A stretch of 28,266 nt of DNA. Source: JBDSSS01 sp963764195 (lineage in GTDB: Bacteria; Actinomycetota; Actinomycetes; Actinomycetales; Dermatophilaceae). The stretch covers positions 1-28,266 of the forward strand of contig CAVXRG010000006.1 of the NCBI GenBank assembly GCA_963764195.1, in the 5' to 3' direction. The notes beneath the pieces are model-generated. The model ran no database searches, had not been told where the DNA came from, and saw nothing but the letters and a program-made list of their open reading frames with translations. Position 1 is the first letter of the stretch, and each line of letters opens with the position of its first letter. This document shows, piece by piece, positions 6,920 through 14,969 of this stretch. The position numbers and the translations under genes were made by a program.

Positions 6920-9489
6920 GCCCTCACCCTACGGCCGGGCGGCGGTCGCTTGCCGGCGAGGTCGTTGGCGGTCCGCAGGACGGGCCGGGTCGCCCACGCC
7001 TCGAGGGGGCCGCGGGCGGTGGTGCGGACGTGGAGGCGGGCCGTCGCCCCGGCCGGGAGGGTGACGAGAGCGTCGTCGACCGCCGCGGTCGGGTCGATCC
7101 GGTCGACGAGCAGGGTGAGGTCCTTGACGAGCCCGCGGGTCGCCGCCACGGTGACGACGAGGCCGTCGTCGACCGGCTCGGCCGTGGCGTCGTGCGCGTC
7201 CGGGTCGAGCCGCAGGTCGAGGTCCTCGACCCAGCAGTGCACGGCGGTGACCGGGTCGGCTGCTGCGACGTCGGACGGCAGCCACTGCGCGACGAGCACC
7301 TCGTCGGTCGGGTCCGCCGGACACCGCACGCGGTCGGGCAGGTCGAGCAGGGCGACCGACCGGGGCGCGACCTCGAGAGGGAGGGTCGCCTGCCCGAGCA
7401 GCACCCCGGCCAGGGTCTCGCGCCGCACCTCGACCGCGCCGGTCCACGCGAGCTCGGTGTCGTTGACGGCAGCCAGCACCTCGACAGGGGTCCCGTCCGT
7501 CCCGGGCCGCTGCTGCACCGTGAGCAGCCGGTCGGCGAAACCGGCCCGCAAGGCCCACCACAGCGGCTTGCGCAGGCCGTCACCGTCGACGGCGGACCAC
7601 GACGTCACCGGCCAGCAGTCGTTGAGCTGCCAGACGATCGCTCCCGCGGTCCGTGGCCACCACGACCGGTAGTGGGTGATCGCGTGGCTGATGGCTCGTG
7701 CCTGGTTGAGCTGGGCGGCCCAGTGCCAGTCGACGAAGCCGGTCGGCACCCCGAGGTGCGCCGCGAGGCCGCGGTCGAGCTTGGCGTCGCCGCCCTCGGC
7801 CTTCTGGTGCAGCCGCCAGACCGGGTGCTCCCGGGTCGCCACCGCGCCCCGCTCATCGGCCATCGCGCGCGCCATCGTGTGCCAGGCCGGCGGTCCCTGG
7901 AAGCCGAACTCCGAGCAGAAGCGGGGGATCCCGTCGCGATAGGCGGTGTAGTCGAGCCGGTTCCACACCTCCCACTCGTGGTGCGTCCCGTGGTCGCGGT
8001 CGTTGGGATGGACCACGTCGAGGGCCGCGCCGGGGGAGCACGGGCTGCCGGCGGCATACGGCCGGGTGGGGTCGAGCTCGGCGATGACGGAGGGGAAGAG
8101 CTCGGTGTAGTAGTGCAGCCCCCACGTGCGACCGGCGAGCAGCTCCCGCCAGCCCCAGTCGACGAAGCCCCAGAGGTTCTCGTTGCCGCCGTTCCACAGC
8201 ACGAGGCTCGGGTGGGCGCTGAGCCGGGTGACGTGCTCGCGGGCCTCCGCCTCGAACTCGCTGCGGTGTGGCTCCTCCTCCGGGTAGGCGGCGCACGCGA
8301 GCGGGAAGTCCTGCCACACCATGAGGCCCGCCTCGTCGCAGAGCTCGTAGAAGTCCTCCGACTCGTAGATGCCCCCGCCCCAGACACGCAGCAGGTTGAG
8401 GTGGGCGCCGACCGCCTGCTCGATGCGACCGGCCAGGCTCTCGCGCGTGATGCGCGTCAGCAGGTGGTCGTCGGGGATCCAGTTGGCGCCCCGGACGAAG
8501 AGCGGGCGGCCGTTGACGGAGAGCACGAAGGCAGAGCCGATCTCGTCCTCGCTCGTGTCGAGCCGGATGGACCGCAGCCCGATCCGGCGTCGCCAGCGGT
8601 CGAGCGGCTCGGTGGTGGACAGCTCCACCTCGAGGTCGTGCAGCGGCTGGCCGCCGTGGCCGACCGGCCACCAGAGGGCGGGCTCGGCGACGTCGATGAC
8701 GAGGCTGCCGCTCGTCGCGTCGGGGGCGAGGGTCAGGTGACGTTCGGTGGACCCCTCGGCTCCCGGGGGAGTCAGCCGCGCGACGACGTGGACGGGCGAC
8801 GGCTGCGCCTCGAGACCCGAGCGCGCGACGTCGACGTGGACGGTGACCGTGGCCGCCTCGAGGTCGGGCGCGACGGTGACGAGCGGGCGCACGGAGGCGA
8901 GCCGCGCGACGCGCCAGCGCTCGAGCCGCACCGGTCTCCAGATGCCCGCGGTCTGCAGGTCGGGGCCCCAGTCCCAGCCGAAGCTGCACGCCATCTTGCG
9001 GACCATGTTGAGCGGGTGGGGGTATGCCGCCGGGCGGGCCCCGAGGCGGTCCGCCTCCTCCCGCGCGTGGAGCAGGGCCGAGGCGAAGTCGACGGTGAGC
9101 GGCTGTGCGGCGCCCTCGGCCCGCGTCACCTCGTCACGCACGTCGAGGCGGAACGACCTGTGCTGGTTGCGGGTTCGTCCGACGACCGTGTCTCCGAGGG
9201 TGATGGTGGCCACCGTGTCGAGGCCCTCGAGGACGAGGTCGACACGCTCGTCGGTGGCGGGGACCGGCGCCGTGAGCGACCGCTCGTAGCGCCAGTCGGT
9301 CGTGTGCATCCACGCCAGCTCGGACTCGGCGGTGCCGACGTAGGGGTCGGGAATGAGCCCCGCGTCGAGCAGGTCGGTGTGGACCGTGCCCGGCACCGTC
9401 GCGGGCACGCAGAGACCCGACAGCGGCTCCGGCACGGGGCCGGCCGTGGCTCGGACGGTCCAGCCGTCGTGCAGGGGGATCGCTCGCAC
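6916..9489 (-). CDS. Beta-mannosidase, glycoside hydrolase family 2
   Basis: An 857-aa GH2 enzyme that releases terminal beta-linked mannose from oligosaccharides. Order of parts: sugar-binding jelly-roll domain (1-190) containing VPGTVHTDLL and FGWDWGP, immunoglobulin-like domain (190-300), and TIM barrel (300-620). The barrel holds the acid/base E437 in WNGGNEN and the nucleophile E527 in CSEFGF. C-terminal beta domains end the protein. The length and the WDWGP and WQDFP motifs point to beta-mannosidase rather than beta-galactosidase. No signal peptide is seen, so it should be cytoplasmic and act on imported oligosaccharides, yet no sugar transporter is nearby. The GTG start at 9489 lies just after a G-rich 36-bp gap. 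The 4-base overlap with the Get3-like pair is unexpected for a catabolic enzyme. Confidence 0.94.
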   Translation of the reverse strand: MRAIPLHDGWTVRATAGPVPEPLSGLCVPATVPGTVHTDLLDAGLIPDPYVGTAESELAWMHTTDWRYERSLTAPVPATDERVDLVLEGLDTVATITLGDTVVGRTRNQHRSFRLDVRDEVTRAEGAAQPLTVDFASALLHAREEADRLGARPAAYPHPLNMVRKMACSFGWDWGPDLQTAGIWRPVRLERWRVARLASVRPLVTVAPDLEAATVTVHVDVARSGLEAQPSPVHVVARLTPPGAEGSTERHLTLAPDATSGSLVIDVAEPALWWPVGHGGQPLHDLEVELSTTEPLDRWRRRIGLRSIRLDTSEDEIGSAFVLSVNGRPLFVRGANWIPDDHLLTRITRESLAGRIEQAVGAHLNLLRVWGGGIYESEDFYELCDEAGLMVWQDFPLACAAYPEEEPHRSEFEAEAREHVTRLSAHPSLVLWNGGNENLWGFVDWGWRELLAGRTWGLHYYTELFPSVIAELDPTRPYAAGSPCSPGAALDVVHPNDRDHGTHHEWEVWNRLDYTAYRDGIPRFCSEFGFQGPPAWHTMARAMADERGAVATREHPVWRLHQKAEGGDAKLDRGLAAHLGVPTGFVDWHWAAQLNQARAISHAITHYRSWWPRTAGAIVWQLNDCWPVTSWSAVDGDGLRKPLWWALRAGFADRLLTVQQRPGTDGTPVEVLAAVNDTELAWTGAVEVRRETLAGVLLGQATLPLEVAPRSVALLDLPDRVRCPADPTDEVLVAQWLPSDVAAADPVTAVHCWVEDLDLRLDPDAHDATAEPVDDGLVVTVAATRGLVKDLTLLVDRIDPTAAVDDALVTLPAGATARLHVRTTARGPLEAWATRPVLRTANDLAGKRPPPGRRVRA

Positions 9490-9505
9490 CGTCGTCGTCT
9501 CCGCT

Positions 9506-9540
9506 GGGGGCTGTGGGGCTGGGGGTTATCGGGCTGTGGG
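9506..9540 (+). other. G-quadruplex-type G-run cluster
   Basis: Five G-runs of 5, 4, 5, 3 and 3 bases, separated by 4-6 bases, lie on the plus strand between the hydrolase stop and the beta-mannosidase start. The plus strand is the template strand of both flanking genes, so a fold here could hinder the polymerase and lower read-through. This rests on sequence pattern alone. Confidence 0.45.
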
Positions 9541-10422
9541 TCGGGACGTCAGGCTGGCGACGGCCGCGAGGACGTGCGCGAAGGCGGGGGACTGCGGGTC
9601 GATGAGAGCGAAGTGGTCCGCGCCGGCCACGACGTCGAGCGCCACATCGGCGTGCTCGGCGGTCGAGCGCGCGAGGTAGCCGTCGGCGACGGCCGGTGGG
9701 ACGACGGTGTCGTCGCCGCCGACGACGAGGCGCACCGGGACGCGCGGCGGCAGCGAGGCCATCGGGTCGGCGAGGTCCCACGTGCCGGAGTCCGAGAGCG
9801 GGCGCCCGACGAAGGCGCGCGTGGCGTCGTCCCCCAGGTGCAGGCCGTCGGCGGTCCGTAGGTCGACGACGCCGGCGAGCGAGACGACGCCGAGCAGGCC
9901 GTCGGCCCAGGGCTGGTTGGCGGCCCAGGCCACGAGGTGCCCGCCGGCCGAGTGCCCGACGAGCACGACGCGGTGGGGCAGGTCCGGGTCGGCACGCACG
10001 GCAGCGACCACCGCACGCACGTCGTCGAGGGTCCCGGGGACGCCACCTCCCGGCATACCGACCCGGCGGTACTCGACGACGGCGACGTCGTAACCCGCCT
10101 CGACGAAGGCCCTCGCCTCGGGCGCGGCGTGCTCGCGGTCGTAGGCCGACCGCCAGAAACCGCCGTGGACGACGACCACGGTCACGCCCCGGGCGCGGCT
10201 CGGGTCGGCCCGCCGCACGTCGTAGACCTGTGCGGGGTCAGGGCCGTAGGACCGGGTCGCGTCGGGGGCCTCGCTCGCGGACGCGTCTGCGGCGCCGGGG
10301 CCACCGTCGCCGCTCGTGCCGCTCGTGCCGCTGGTGCTGCTCGTCATGGCGGCCATCGTGTCACCGCCGACGGACCCGCAGGCGCCGAGGGCCGGTGCCG
10401 CACTGAGTAGGGTGAGGGCCAT
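9526..10422 (-). CDS. Alpha/beta hydrolase, possibly a lipoprotein
   Basis: An esterase-type alpha/beta hydrolase of about 298 aa. Motifs: oxyanion HGGFW, nucleophile elbow GHSAGGH, GGDDTVVPP carrying the acid, and GADHFALID carrying the catalytic His. HGGxW plus GHSAGG resembles kynurenine formamidase and related carboxylesterases, but the substrate is open. Start choice is uncertain. From the ATG at 10422 the protein begins with a hydrophobic run ending in LGAC, a plausible lipobox, followed by a Gly/Ser/Thr/Asp linker, which suggests a surface lipoprotein. However, the n-region lacks Lys or Arg, and this start overlaps the divergent 51-aa gene by 2 bases. The alternative ATG at 10356, with a GGTGA Shine-Dalgarno-like sequence, would give a cytoplasmic enzyme. 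It lies upstream of and co-directional with the beta-mannosidase. Confidence 0.82.
   Translation of the reverse strand: MALTLLSAAPALGACGSVGGDTMAAMTSSTSGTSGTSGDGGPGAADASASEAPDATRSYGPDPAQVYDVRRADPSRARGVTVVVVHGGFWRSAYDREHAAPEARAFVEAGYDVAVVEYRRVGMPGGGVPGTLDDVRAVVAAVRADPDLPHRVVLVGHSAGGHLVAWAANQPWADGLLGVVSLAGVVDLRTADGLHLGDDATRAFVGRPLSDSGTWDLADPMASLPPRVPVRLVVGGDDTVVPPAVADGYLARSTAEHADVALDVVAGADHFALIDPQSPAFAHVLAAVASLTSRPTAR
10408..10413 (+). promoter_or_regulatory. Leaderless -10 element of the DUF4177-like gene
   Basis: TAGGGT followed by 7 nt and then the ATG at 10421, the spacing of a leaderless actinobacterial promoter. It is the likely promoter for the run of genes from 10421 to 13396. Confidence 0.55.
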
Positions 10423-10576
10423 GACCACGTGGGAGTACCTGACCGCCCCTCTGCTGATCCACAACACCAAGGCGATCCTCGACAACTTCGGGGCCGACGG
10501 CTGGGAGCTCGTCCAGATCGTCAACGGGCCCGACGGCTCGAGCCTCGTCGCCTACTTCAAGCGTCCGAAGGGCTGA
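10421..10576 (+). CDS. Small DUF4177-like protein (51 aa)
   Basis: A 51-aa protein starting MTTWEYLTAPL with a NFGADGWELV core and the closing segment VAYFKRPKG. The pattern of a beta strand, helix, GWELV and a final strand is that of the DUF4177 family. Its function is unknown. A protein of the same size sits just upstream of the RidA gene in mycobacteria (Rv3678A), so the pairing is conserved. The ATG at 10421 is supported by TAGGGT seven bases upstream. A longer in-frame reading upstream is low-complexity sequence and is not supported. The stop is 4 bases before the RidA start, so the two are co-transcribed. Confidence 0.88.
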   Translation: MTTWEYLTAPLLIHNTKAILDNFGADGWELVQIVNGPDGSSLVAYFKRPKG

Positions 10577-10580
10577 TCCG

Positions 10581-11045
10581 GTGTCCGCAGTCGAGGACCG
10601 CCTCGCCGAGCTCGGTCTCACCGTGCCGGACGTCGTGCCGCCGGTGGCGGCCTACGTTCCCGCCGTCCGCGACGGCCGCCTCGTCTTCACCTCGGGCCAG
10701 CTGCCGATGGTCGACGGGAAGCTCCCGGCGACGGGCAAGGTCGGCGCCGAGGTTGACCCCGCCACCGCCAAGGACCTCGCCCAGGCGTGCGCCCTCAACG
10801 CGATCGCCGCGATCAAGGCGGAGATCGGCGACCTCGACCGGGTCGCCCGGGTCGTCAAGGTCGTCGGGTTCGTCGCGTCGGCCCCGGACTTCATCGGCCA
10901 GCCCGTCGTTGTCAACGGCGCGAGCGAGCTGTTCGTGAAGGCCTTCGGCGACAAGGGAATCCACGCCCGGTCGGCTGTCGGTGTCGTGGCGCTGCCGCTC
11001 GACGCGCCCGTCGAGGTCGAGGTCGTCGTCTCCGTCGAGGAGTGA
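10581..11045 (+). CDS. RidA family protein (YjgF/YER057c/UK114 type)
   Basis: A 154-aa member of the RidA superfamily. RidA proteins form trimers and hydrolyse reactive enamine/imine intermediates made by PLP enzymes. The conserved features are FTSGQLPM (about residues 36-43), the central helix with ACALNAIAAIK, and HARSAVGVVALPLDAPVEVE, where the Arg of ARS aligns with the catalytic Arg of Salmonella RidA. It is about 25 residues longer than archetypal RidA, with an N-terminal helix, as in the actinobacterial Rv3678c type. The start is GTG at 10581. The gene is the second of a co-directional run whose members are 4-7 bp apart or overlap. Confidence 0.93.
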   Translation: MSAVEDRLAELGLTVPDVVPPVAAYVPAVRDGRLVFTSGQLPMVDGKLPATGKVGAEVDPATAKDLAQACALNAIAAIKAEIGDLDRVARVVKVVGFVASAPDFIGQPVVVNGASELFVKAFGDKGIHARSAVGVVALPLDAPVEVEVVVSVEE

Positions 11046-11052
11046 GGCGCCC

Positions 11053-11904
11053 GTGGTGACCCGCCTCTTCCCCATCACGACCACCCCCGGCATCGGCGAC
11101 GCCGCCGGGCGGTGGCTCGCGGGGGAGCGGTGGGACGAGGCGACCCCGCGGCGGGCGAGCACCGTCATGCTGGTGCGCGACGGCGACCGGGGGACCGAGG
11201 TCTTCCTGCTGCGCCGGGTGGCGCAGATGGCCTTCGCCCCGAGCACCATGGTCTTCCCGGGGGGCGGTGTCGACGCCCGCGACGGCGAGCCCGACCTGCC
11301 CTGGAGCGGGCCGGACCCGGCCGCCTGGGCGGCGCGTCTCGGCTGCTCGACGCCGGAGGCACAGATGTATGTCGCGGCCGCGATCCGCGAGGTCTTCGAG
11401 GAGTGCGGCGTGCTGCTCGCGAGCACGACACCGGACGGACCGCTCGCCGACGTGAGCGATCCGCGGTGGCGGGGCGTGCGCGACGGGCTCGTCGCCCGGG
11501 AGCTGTCCCTCGCCGGGGTGCTGCGCGAGCACGGGCTGTGGCTGCGCTCCGACCTCGTCGTCGCCAAGGCGCACTGGCTGACCCCGGTCTTCGAGCCGCG
11601 TCGCTTCGACACGTGGTTCTTCGCAGCCCTGATGCCGAGCCACCAGATGGCAGACGGCGACACGACCGAGGCCGACCATGCGGCGTGGTTCGTGCCCGAC
11701 GACCTGCTCGCGGCGTATGCCGCCGGGTCGGCCATGATGCTCCCGCCGACCGTCATCTGCGTCGAGGAGGTCAGGGACGCCGCGAACGCCCTCGACTTCG
11801 TCGCCCACAACGCTGAGCTGCCCCTCGTCATGCCCGACGTCGTCGATACCCCGGATGGTCCTGCCATGCGGATCTCGTTCCTGTCCAGCGGATCCGGGCC
11901 GTGA
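11053..11904 (+). CDS. NUDIX hydrolase with expanded NUDIX box (NUDT19-like)
   Basis: A 283-aa NUDIX hydrolase. VFPGGGVD (about residues 65-72) begins the NUDIX motif and REVFEECGVLL (about 114-124) ends it. Roughly 30 residues are inserted between the two halves, which is typical of the NUDT19 subgroup associated with CoA-type substrates. The REUxEE glutamates that bind metal are intact. The C-terminal half (HWLTPVFEPRRFDTWFF) is also characteristic. Two GTG codons in tandem (11053, 11056) are both possible starts. The stop overlaps the MBL-fold gene by GTGA, so the two are coupled. The gene lies between RidA and the Rv3677c-like gene, which are neighbours in mycobacteria, and is therefore a lineage insertion. 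Confidence 0.9.
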   Translation: MVTRLFPITTTPGIGDAAGRWLAGERWDEATPRRASTVMLVRDGDRGTEVFLLRRVAQMAFAPSTMVFPGGGVDARDGEPDLPWSGPDPAAWAARLGCSTPEAQMYVAAAIREVFEECGVLLASTTPDGPLADVSDPRWRGVRDGLVARELSLAGVLREHGLWLRSDLVVAKAHWLTPVFEPRRFDTWFFAALMPSHQMADGDTTEADHAAWFVPDDLLAAYAAGSAMMLPPTVICVEEVRDAANALDFVAHNAELPLVMPDVVDTPDGPAMRISFLSSGSGP

Positions 11905-12704
11905 GGGGTGGCGAGGTCGACCCGGCGTGGGCGGGCGGCCCCGTCGGTGACCGCGCGCACTGCGTGCTGTGCCCGAACCCGTCACCGATGACCCTCGACG
12001 GGACGAACACCTGGGTGCTCGGGGAGCCGGGCTCCGACGAGGTCGTCGTCGTCGACCCGGGCCCGCTCCACGAGGGCCACCTCCAGGCGGTGCTCGAGCA
12101 CGTGAGCGGCTCCGGCCGACGGGTCGCCCTCACGCTGCTCACGCACGGACACGCCGACCACGCCGAGAGCGCCGACCGCTTCCACGAGCTGACCGGCGCC
12201 CCGGTGCGGGCCTTCGGCCGCGGGCACGACGACATCCGGTCAGGCGAGACGATCGTCGTCGGCGGGCTGGAGGTCGTCGCCGTCGAGACGCCGGGGCACA
12301 CGAGCGACTCCTTCTCCTTCGTCCTGCCGGCCGAGAGCCTGCTGCTCACCGGAGACACCGTCCTCGGTCGCGGCACCACCGTCGTGGCCTGGCCCGACGG
12401 GGAGCTCGAGGCCTACCTCGAGTCGCTGGGGCGGATCGAGCGGCTCACCGCCACCGGCGAGGTGACGGCCCTCTTGCCCGGTCACGGCCCCACCGCCCCC
12501 GACGCCGCGGCCACGGTCGCCTTCTACCTCCGGCACCGGGCCGAGCGCCTCGAGCAGGTCCGGTCCGCCGTCGCCGGAGGAGCGCTCACCCCCCGGGAGG
12601 TCGTCGAGCAGGTCTATGCCGACGTGCCGCGCTCGGTGTGGCCGGCCGCCGAGCTCTCGGTCCAGGCCCAGCTCCACTACCTCCGGAGGCACCCACTCGC
12701 ATGA
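11901..12704 (+). CDS. MBL-fold metallo-hydrolase (Rv3677c-like)
   Basis: A 267-aa metallo-beta-lactamase-fold hydrolase of the LACTB2/glyoxalase II-like type. The metal-binding motif THGHADH lies near residues 79-85. It is followed by TPGHTSDSFSF, LTGDTVLGRG (bridging Asp) and PGHGP. A C-terminal helical domain (about 200-267, RHRAERLEQV and SVQAQLHYLRRH) matches the LACTB2 winged-helix tail. LACTB2 is an endoribonuclease, but the bacterial relatives have no agreed substrate. The GTG start at 11901 overlaps the NUDIX stop, and the stop overlaps the next start (ATGA). It occupies the same place next to RidA and crp as Rv3677c in M. tuberculosis. Confidence 0.92.
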   Translation: MRGGEVDPAWAGGPVGDRAHCVLCPNPSPMTLDGTNTWVLGEPGSDEVVVVDPGPLHEGHLQAVLEHVSGSGRRVALTLLTHGHADHAESADRFHELTGAPVRAFGRGHDDIRSGETIVVGGLEVVAVETPGHTSDSFSFVLPAESLLLTGDTVLGRGTTVVAWPDGELEAYLESLGRIERLTATGEVTALLPGHGPTAPDAAATVAFYLRHRAERLEQVRSAVAGGALTPREVVEQVYADVPRSVWPAAELSVQAQLHYLRRHPLA

Positions 12705-13396
12705 CGGACCCCGGGCAGCACGCCGGCCTCGCCGGCCTCGCCGGCCTCGACGACCTCGCCGAGGAGGTGGTCGGCCTCGTCGGCGACCGGCGCCGCGTCG
12801 TCCTCGGGATCGCCGGAGCGCCCGGCGCGGGCAAGTCCACGCTCGCCGAGGCCCTCGTCGCACGGATCGCGGCGACCCGGGGGTCGGACTGGGTCGCCCA
12901 CGTCCCGATGGACGGCTTCCACCTCGCTGACGCCCAGCTCGACCGCCTCGACGCGCGGGGCAGGAAGGGCGCGCCGGACACCTTCGACGCCCTCGGGTAT
13001 GCCGCGCTGCTCGAGCGCCTCGTCCGCGAGCCGGACGCGTGGGTCTATGTGCCCGGCTTCGACCGCAGCCTCGAGCAGCCGCTCGCCGCGGCGATGGTGG
13101 TACCGCCCGCGGCCCGCCTCGTCGTGACCGAAGGCAACTACCTGCTCCTGCCCGGGGCGGGCTGGGTCCGAGCGCGACGGGCCATCGACGCGGTCTGGTA
13201 CGTCACCGGCGACGACGACGTGCGCCGGTCGCGGCTCGTCGAGCGCCACGTCACCTTCGGCAAGGCGCCGGCCGCGGCCGCCTCCTGGGTCGAGCGGACC
13301 GACGAGGCCAACGCCGCCGTCGTCGCAGCGGCCGCCGACCTCGCCGACCGGGTGGTCGTCAACGGCGCTGAGGGATGGTCGTTCGAGACGCCCTGA
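12701..13396 (+). CDS. P-loop nucleoside/nucleotide kinase family protein (uridine kinase/PRK-like)
   Basis: A 231-aa P-loop kinase of the uridine kinase/phosphoribulokinase/pantothenate kinase group. Walker A is GAPGAGKST (about residues 43-51), followed by VPMDGFHL, the substrate-binding signature of the group, then YVPGFDRS, and VTEGNYLLL as the second strand motif. VERHVTFGK resembles the lid. The natural substrate is unknown: a nucleoside, a sugar or a vitamin are all possible. The N-terminus contains an in-frame triple repeat of a 9-base unit (GCCGGCCTC), giving GLAGLAGL. The ATG at 12701 overlaps the MBL stop. It is the last gene of the run and converges on crp. Confidence 0.88.
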   Translation: MTDPGQHAGLAGLAGLDDLAEEVVGLVGDRRRVVLGIAGAPGAGKSTLAEALVARIAATRGSDWVAHVPMDGFHLADAQLDRLDARGRKGAPDTFDALGYAALLERLVREPDAWVYVPGFDRSLEQPLAAAMVVPPAARLVVTEGNYLLLPGAGWVRARRAIDAVWYVTGDDDVRRSRLVERHVTFGKAPAAAASWVERTDEANAAVVAAAADLADRVVVNGAEGWSFETP

Positions 13397-13417
13397 GCGA
13401 CTCACGCAACGAGTGTC

Positions 13418-13430
13418 GCCCCAGAGGGGC
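13418..13430. terminator. Short hairpin between kinase gene and crp
   Basis: GCCCC-AGA-GGGGC lies at the end of the convergent pair, just outside the crp stop. The stem is only 5 bp, so it is a weak candidate. Confidence 0.35.
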
Positions 13431-14108
13431 TCAGCGCGCGCGGCGCTTGAGCCGCTCGACGTCGGTGAGCAGCACGGCCCTGGCCTCGAGGCGGAGCCAG
13501 CCGCGCGTCGCGAAGTCGGCCAGGGCCTTGTTGACCGTCTCGCGCGAGGCGCCGACGAGCTGCGCGAGCTCCTCCTGGGTGAGGTCGTGCGAGACCATCA
13601 CCCCGCCCTCGACGGGACGACCGAAACGCTCCGACAGCTCGAGCAGCGCCTTGGCGACGCGGCCGGGGACGTCGGTGAAGACGAGGTCGGCGAGGTGGGC
13701 GTTGGTGCGGCGCAGCCGCTGTGCCAGCGCGGCGAGCAGGGCCTTGGAGACCTCGGGCCGCCCGGAGAGCAGGCCCGTGAGCGAGTCGTTGCGCAGCCCG
13801 AGCAGCTGCGTCTCGGCGATCGCCGTCGCGGTCATCGTTCGCGGACCGGGGTCGAAGAGGCTGAGCTCGCCGAACATCTCGCCCGGGCCGAGGATCGCGA
13901 CGAGGTTCTCCCGACCGTCGGCACTCGTGCGGCCGAGCTTCACCTTGCCCTCACCGATGACGTAGAGGGTGTCGCCGCGGTCACCCTCGTGGAAGAGGAC
14001 GTCCCCGCGCTCCATCCGCGACGGGGTCATCTCCGACTGCAGCGCGACGGCCGCCTCGTCATCGAGAGCCTGGAAAAGGGGCGCGCGCCTCACCACATCG
14101 AGATTCAC
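13431..14108 (-). CDS. crp: Crp/Fnr-family cAMP-responsive regulator (Crp/GlxR)
   Basis: A 225-aa global regulator. The N-terminal cyclic-nucleotide-binding barrel (residues 10-115) holds the phosphate-binding cassette GEMFGELSLFDPGPRTMTA. The C-terminal winged helix has the recognition segment LAQLVGASRETVNKALADF (about 173-191). GRVAKALLELSERFG and GASRETVNKALADF match M. tuberculosis Crp (Rv3676) and corynebacterial GlxR almost residue for residue. The family controls carbon, energy and stress genes through TGTGA-N6-TCACA sites. I found no convincing site in its own upstream region. The start is GTG at 14108, with no Shine-Dalgarno sequence. It is divergent from nth, as in mycobacteria. 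Confidence 0.95.
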   Translation of the reverse strand: MNLDVVRRAPLFQALDDEAAVALQSEMTPSRMERGDVLFHEGDRGDTLYVIGEGKVKLGRTSADGRENLVAILGPGEMFGELSLFDPGPRTMTATAIAETQLLGLRNDSLTGLLSGRPEVSKALLAALAQRLRRTNAHLADLVFTDVPGRVAKALLELSERFGRPVEGGVMVSHDLTQEELAQLVGASRETVNKALADFATRGWLRLEARAVLLTDVERLKRRAR

Positions 14109-14230
14109 GGGGCCAGTGTGTCATGCCCGAGGACGGTCAGGTCGGGGTCGCGCACGATCCGGTCACGGTTGGTTGCCGGTCCGCGGGCCCGGCGGATCCC
14201 AGCGCGGAAGCGTCACCGAGGTCGGCGGCA

Positions 14231-14236
14231 TACAGT
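14231..14236 (+). promoter_or_regulatory. Leaderless -10 element of nth
   Basis: TACAGT, then 7 nt, then GTG at 14244. It favours 14244 over the in-frame GTG at 14235, which would overlap the element. The element shares bases with a copy of the dispersed 8-mer GTATGCCG (minus strand, 14226-14233). Confidence 0.55.
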
Positions 14237-14243
14237 GTCGTCT

Positions 14244-14969
14244 GTGTCTGCCAGCGCCCCCCTGAGCCGCGACGAGAGCCCCATCGCGACCACGCGCCGT
14301 GCGCGCAAGATGTACCGGTCCCTCCACGACCGCTACCCCGAGGCGCACTGCGAGCTCGACTTCACGACTCCGCTCGAGCTGCTCGTTGCGACGGTCCTGT
14401 CCGCGCAGACGACGGACGTCGGCGTCAACAAGGTCACCCCGATCGTCTTCGCGAAGTACCGGACCGCGGCCGACTACGCCGCCGCGGACCGGATCGAGCT
14501 CGAGACGATCGTCCAGCCGACCGGCTTCTACCGCGCCAAGACCGACTCGCTGATCAAGCTGGGGACGGCCCTCGTCGAGCGGTTCGACGGGGAGGTGCCG
14601 CACCGCCTCAAGGACCTCGTCACCCTCCCCGGCGTCGGTCGCAAGACGGCCAACGTCGTGCTCGGCAACGCGTTCGGCGTCCCCGGGATCACCGTCGACA
14701 CCCACTTCGGCCGGCTCTCACGGCGCTTCGGCTGGACCGCGGAGGAGGACCCGGTCAAGGTCGAGCACGCCGTCGGGGCCCTCTTCCCCCGCAAGGACTG
14801 GACGATGCTCAGCCACGTCGTCATCTTCCACGGCCGGCGCACCTGCCACGCGAAGAAGCCGGCGTGCGGCGCCTGCCCCATCGCCCGGTGGTGCCCGAGC
14901 TACGGGATCGGGGAGACCGACCCCGACAAGGCGGCGAAGCTCCTCAAGTACGAGCTGGCCCCGAAGTGA
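14244..14969 (+). CDS. nth: Endonuclease III (DNA glycosylase/AP lyase)
   Basis: A 241-aa base-excision repair enzyme that removes oxidised pyrimidines and cleaves the abasic site. The helix-hairpin-helix LPGVGRKTANVVL carries the catalytic Lys. TVDTHFGR carries the catalytic Asp. The C-terminal iron-sulfur loop has the canonical C-x6-C-x2-C-x5-C spacing (CHAKKPACGACPIARWC). A 25-residue N-terminal extension precedes the usual start of the fold (ARKMYRSLHDRYP). The GTG at 14244 follows TACAGT by 7 nt. The stop overlaps the following NUDIX gene (GTGA), which in turn overlaps marP, so repair enzyme, NUDIX hydrolase and protease are one operon. Mycobacteria have a thioredoxin-like gene (Rv3673c) after nth; it is absent here. 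Confidence 0.96.
   Translation: MSASAPLSRDESPIATTRRARKMYRSLHDRYPEAHCELDFTTPLELLVATVLSAQTTDVGVNKVTPIVFAKYRTAADYAAADRIELETIVQPTGFYRAKTDSLIKLGTALVERFDGEVPHRLKDLVTLPGVGRKTANVVLGNAFGVPGITVDTHFGRLSRRFGWTAEEDPVKVEHAVGALFPRKDWTMLSHVVIFHGRRTCHAKKPACGACPIARWCPSYGIGETDPDKAAKLLKYELAPK

Noticed and set aside
12720..12746. 9-bp triple repeat GCCGGCCTC in the P-loop kinase gene as a phase-variation tract
   Set aside because: The unit length is a multiple of three, so slippage would only change the GLA repeat number and not switch the gene off.
14109..14243. Crp-binding site (TGTGA-N6-TCACA) in the crp-nth gap
   Set aside because: GTGTGTCATG and GGTCACGG are present but not at matching spacing. No symmetric site could be drawn.
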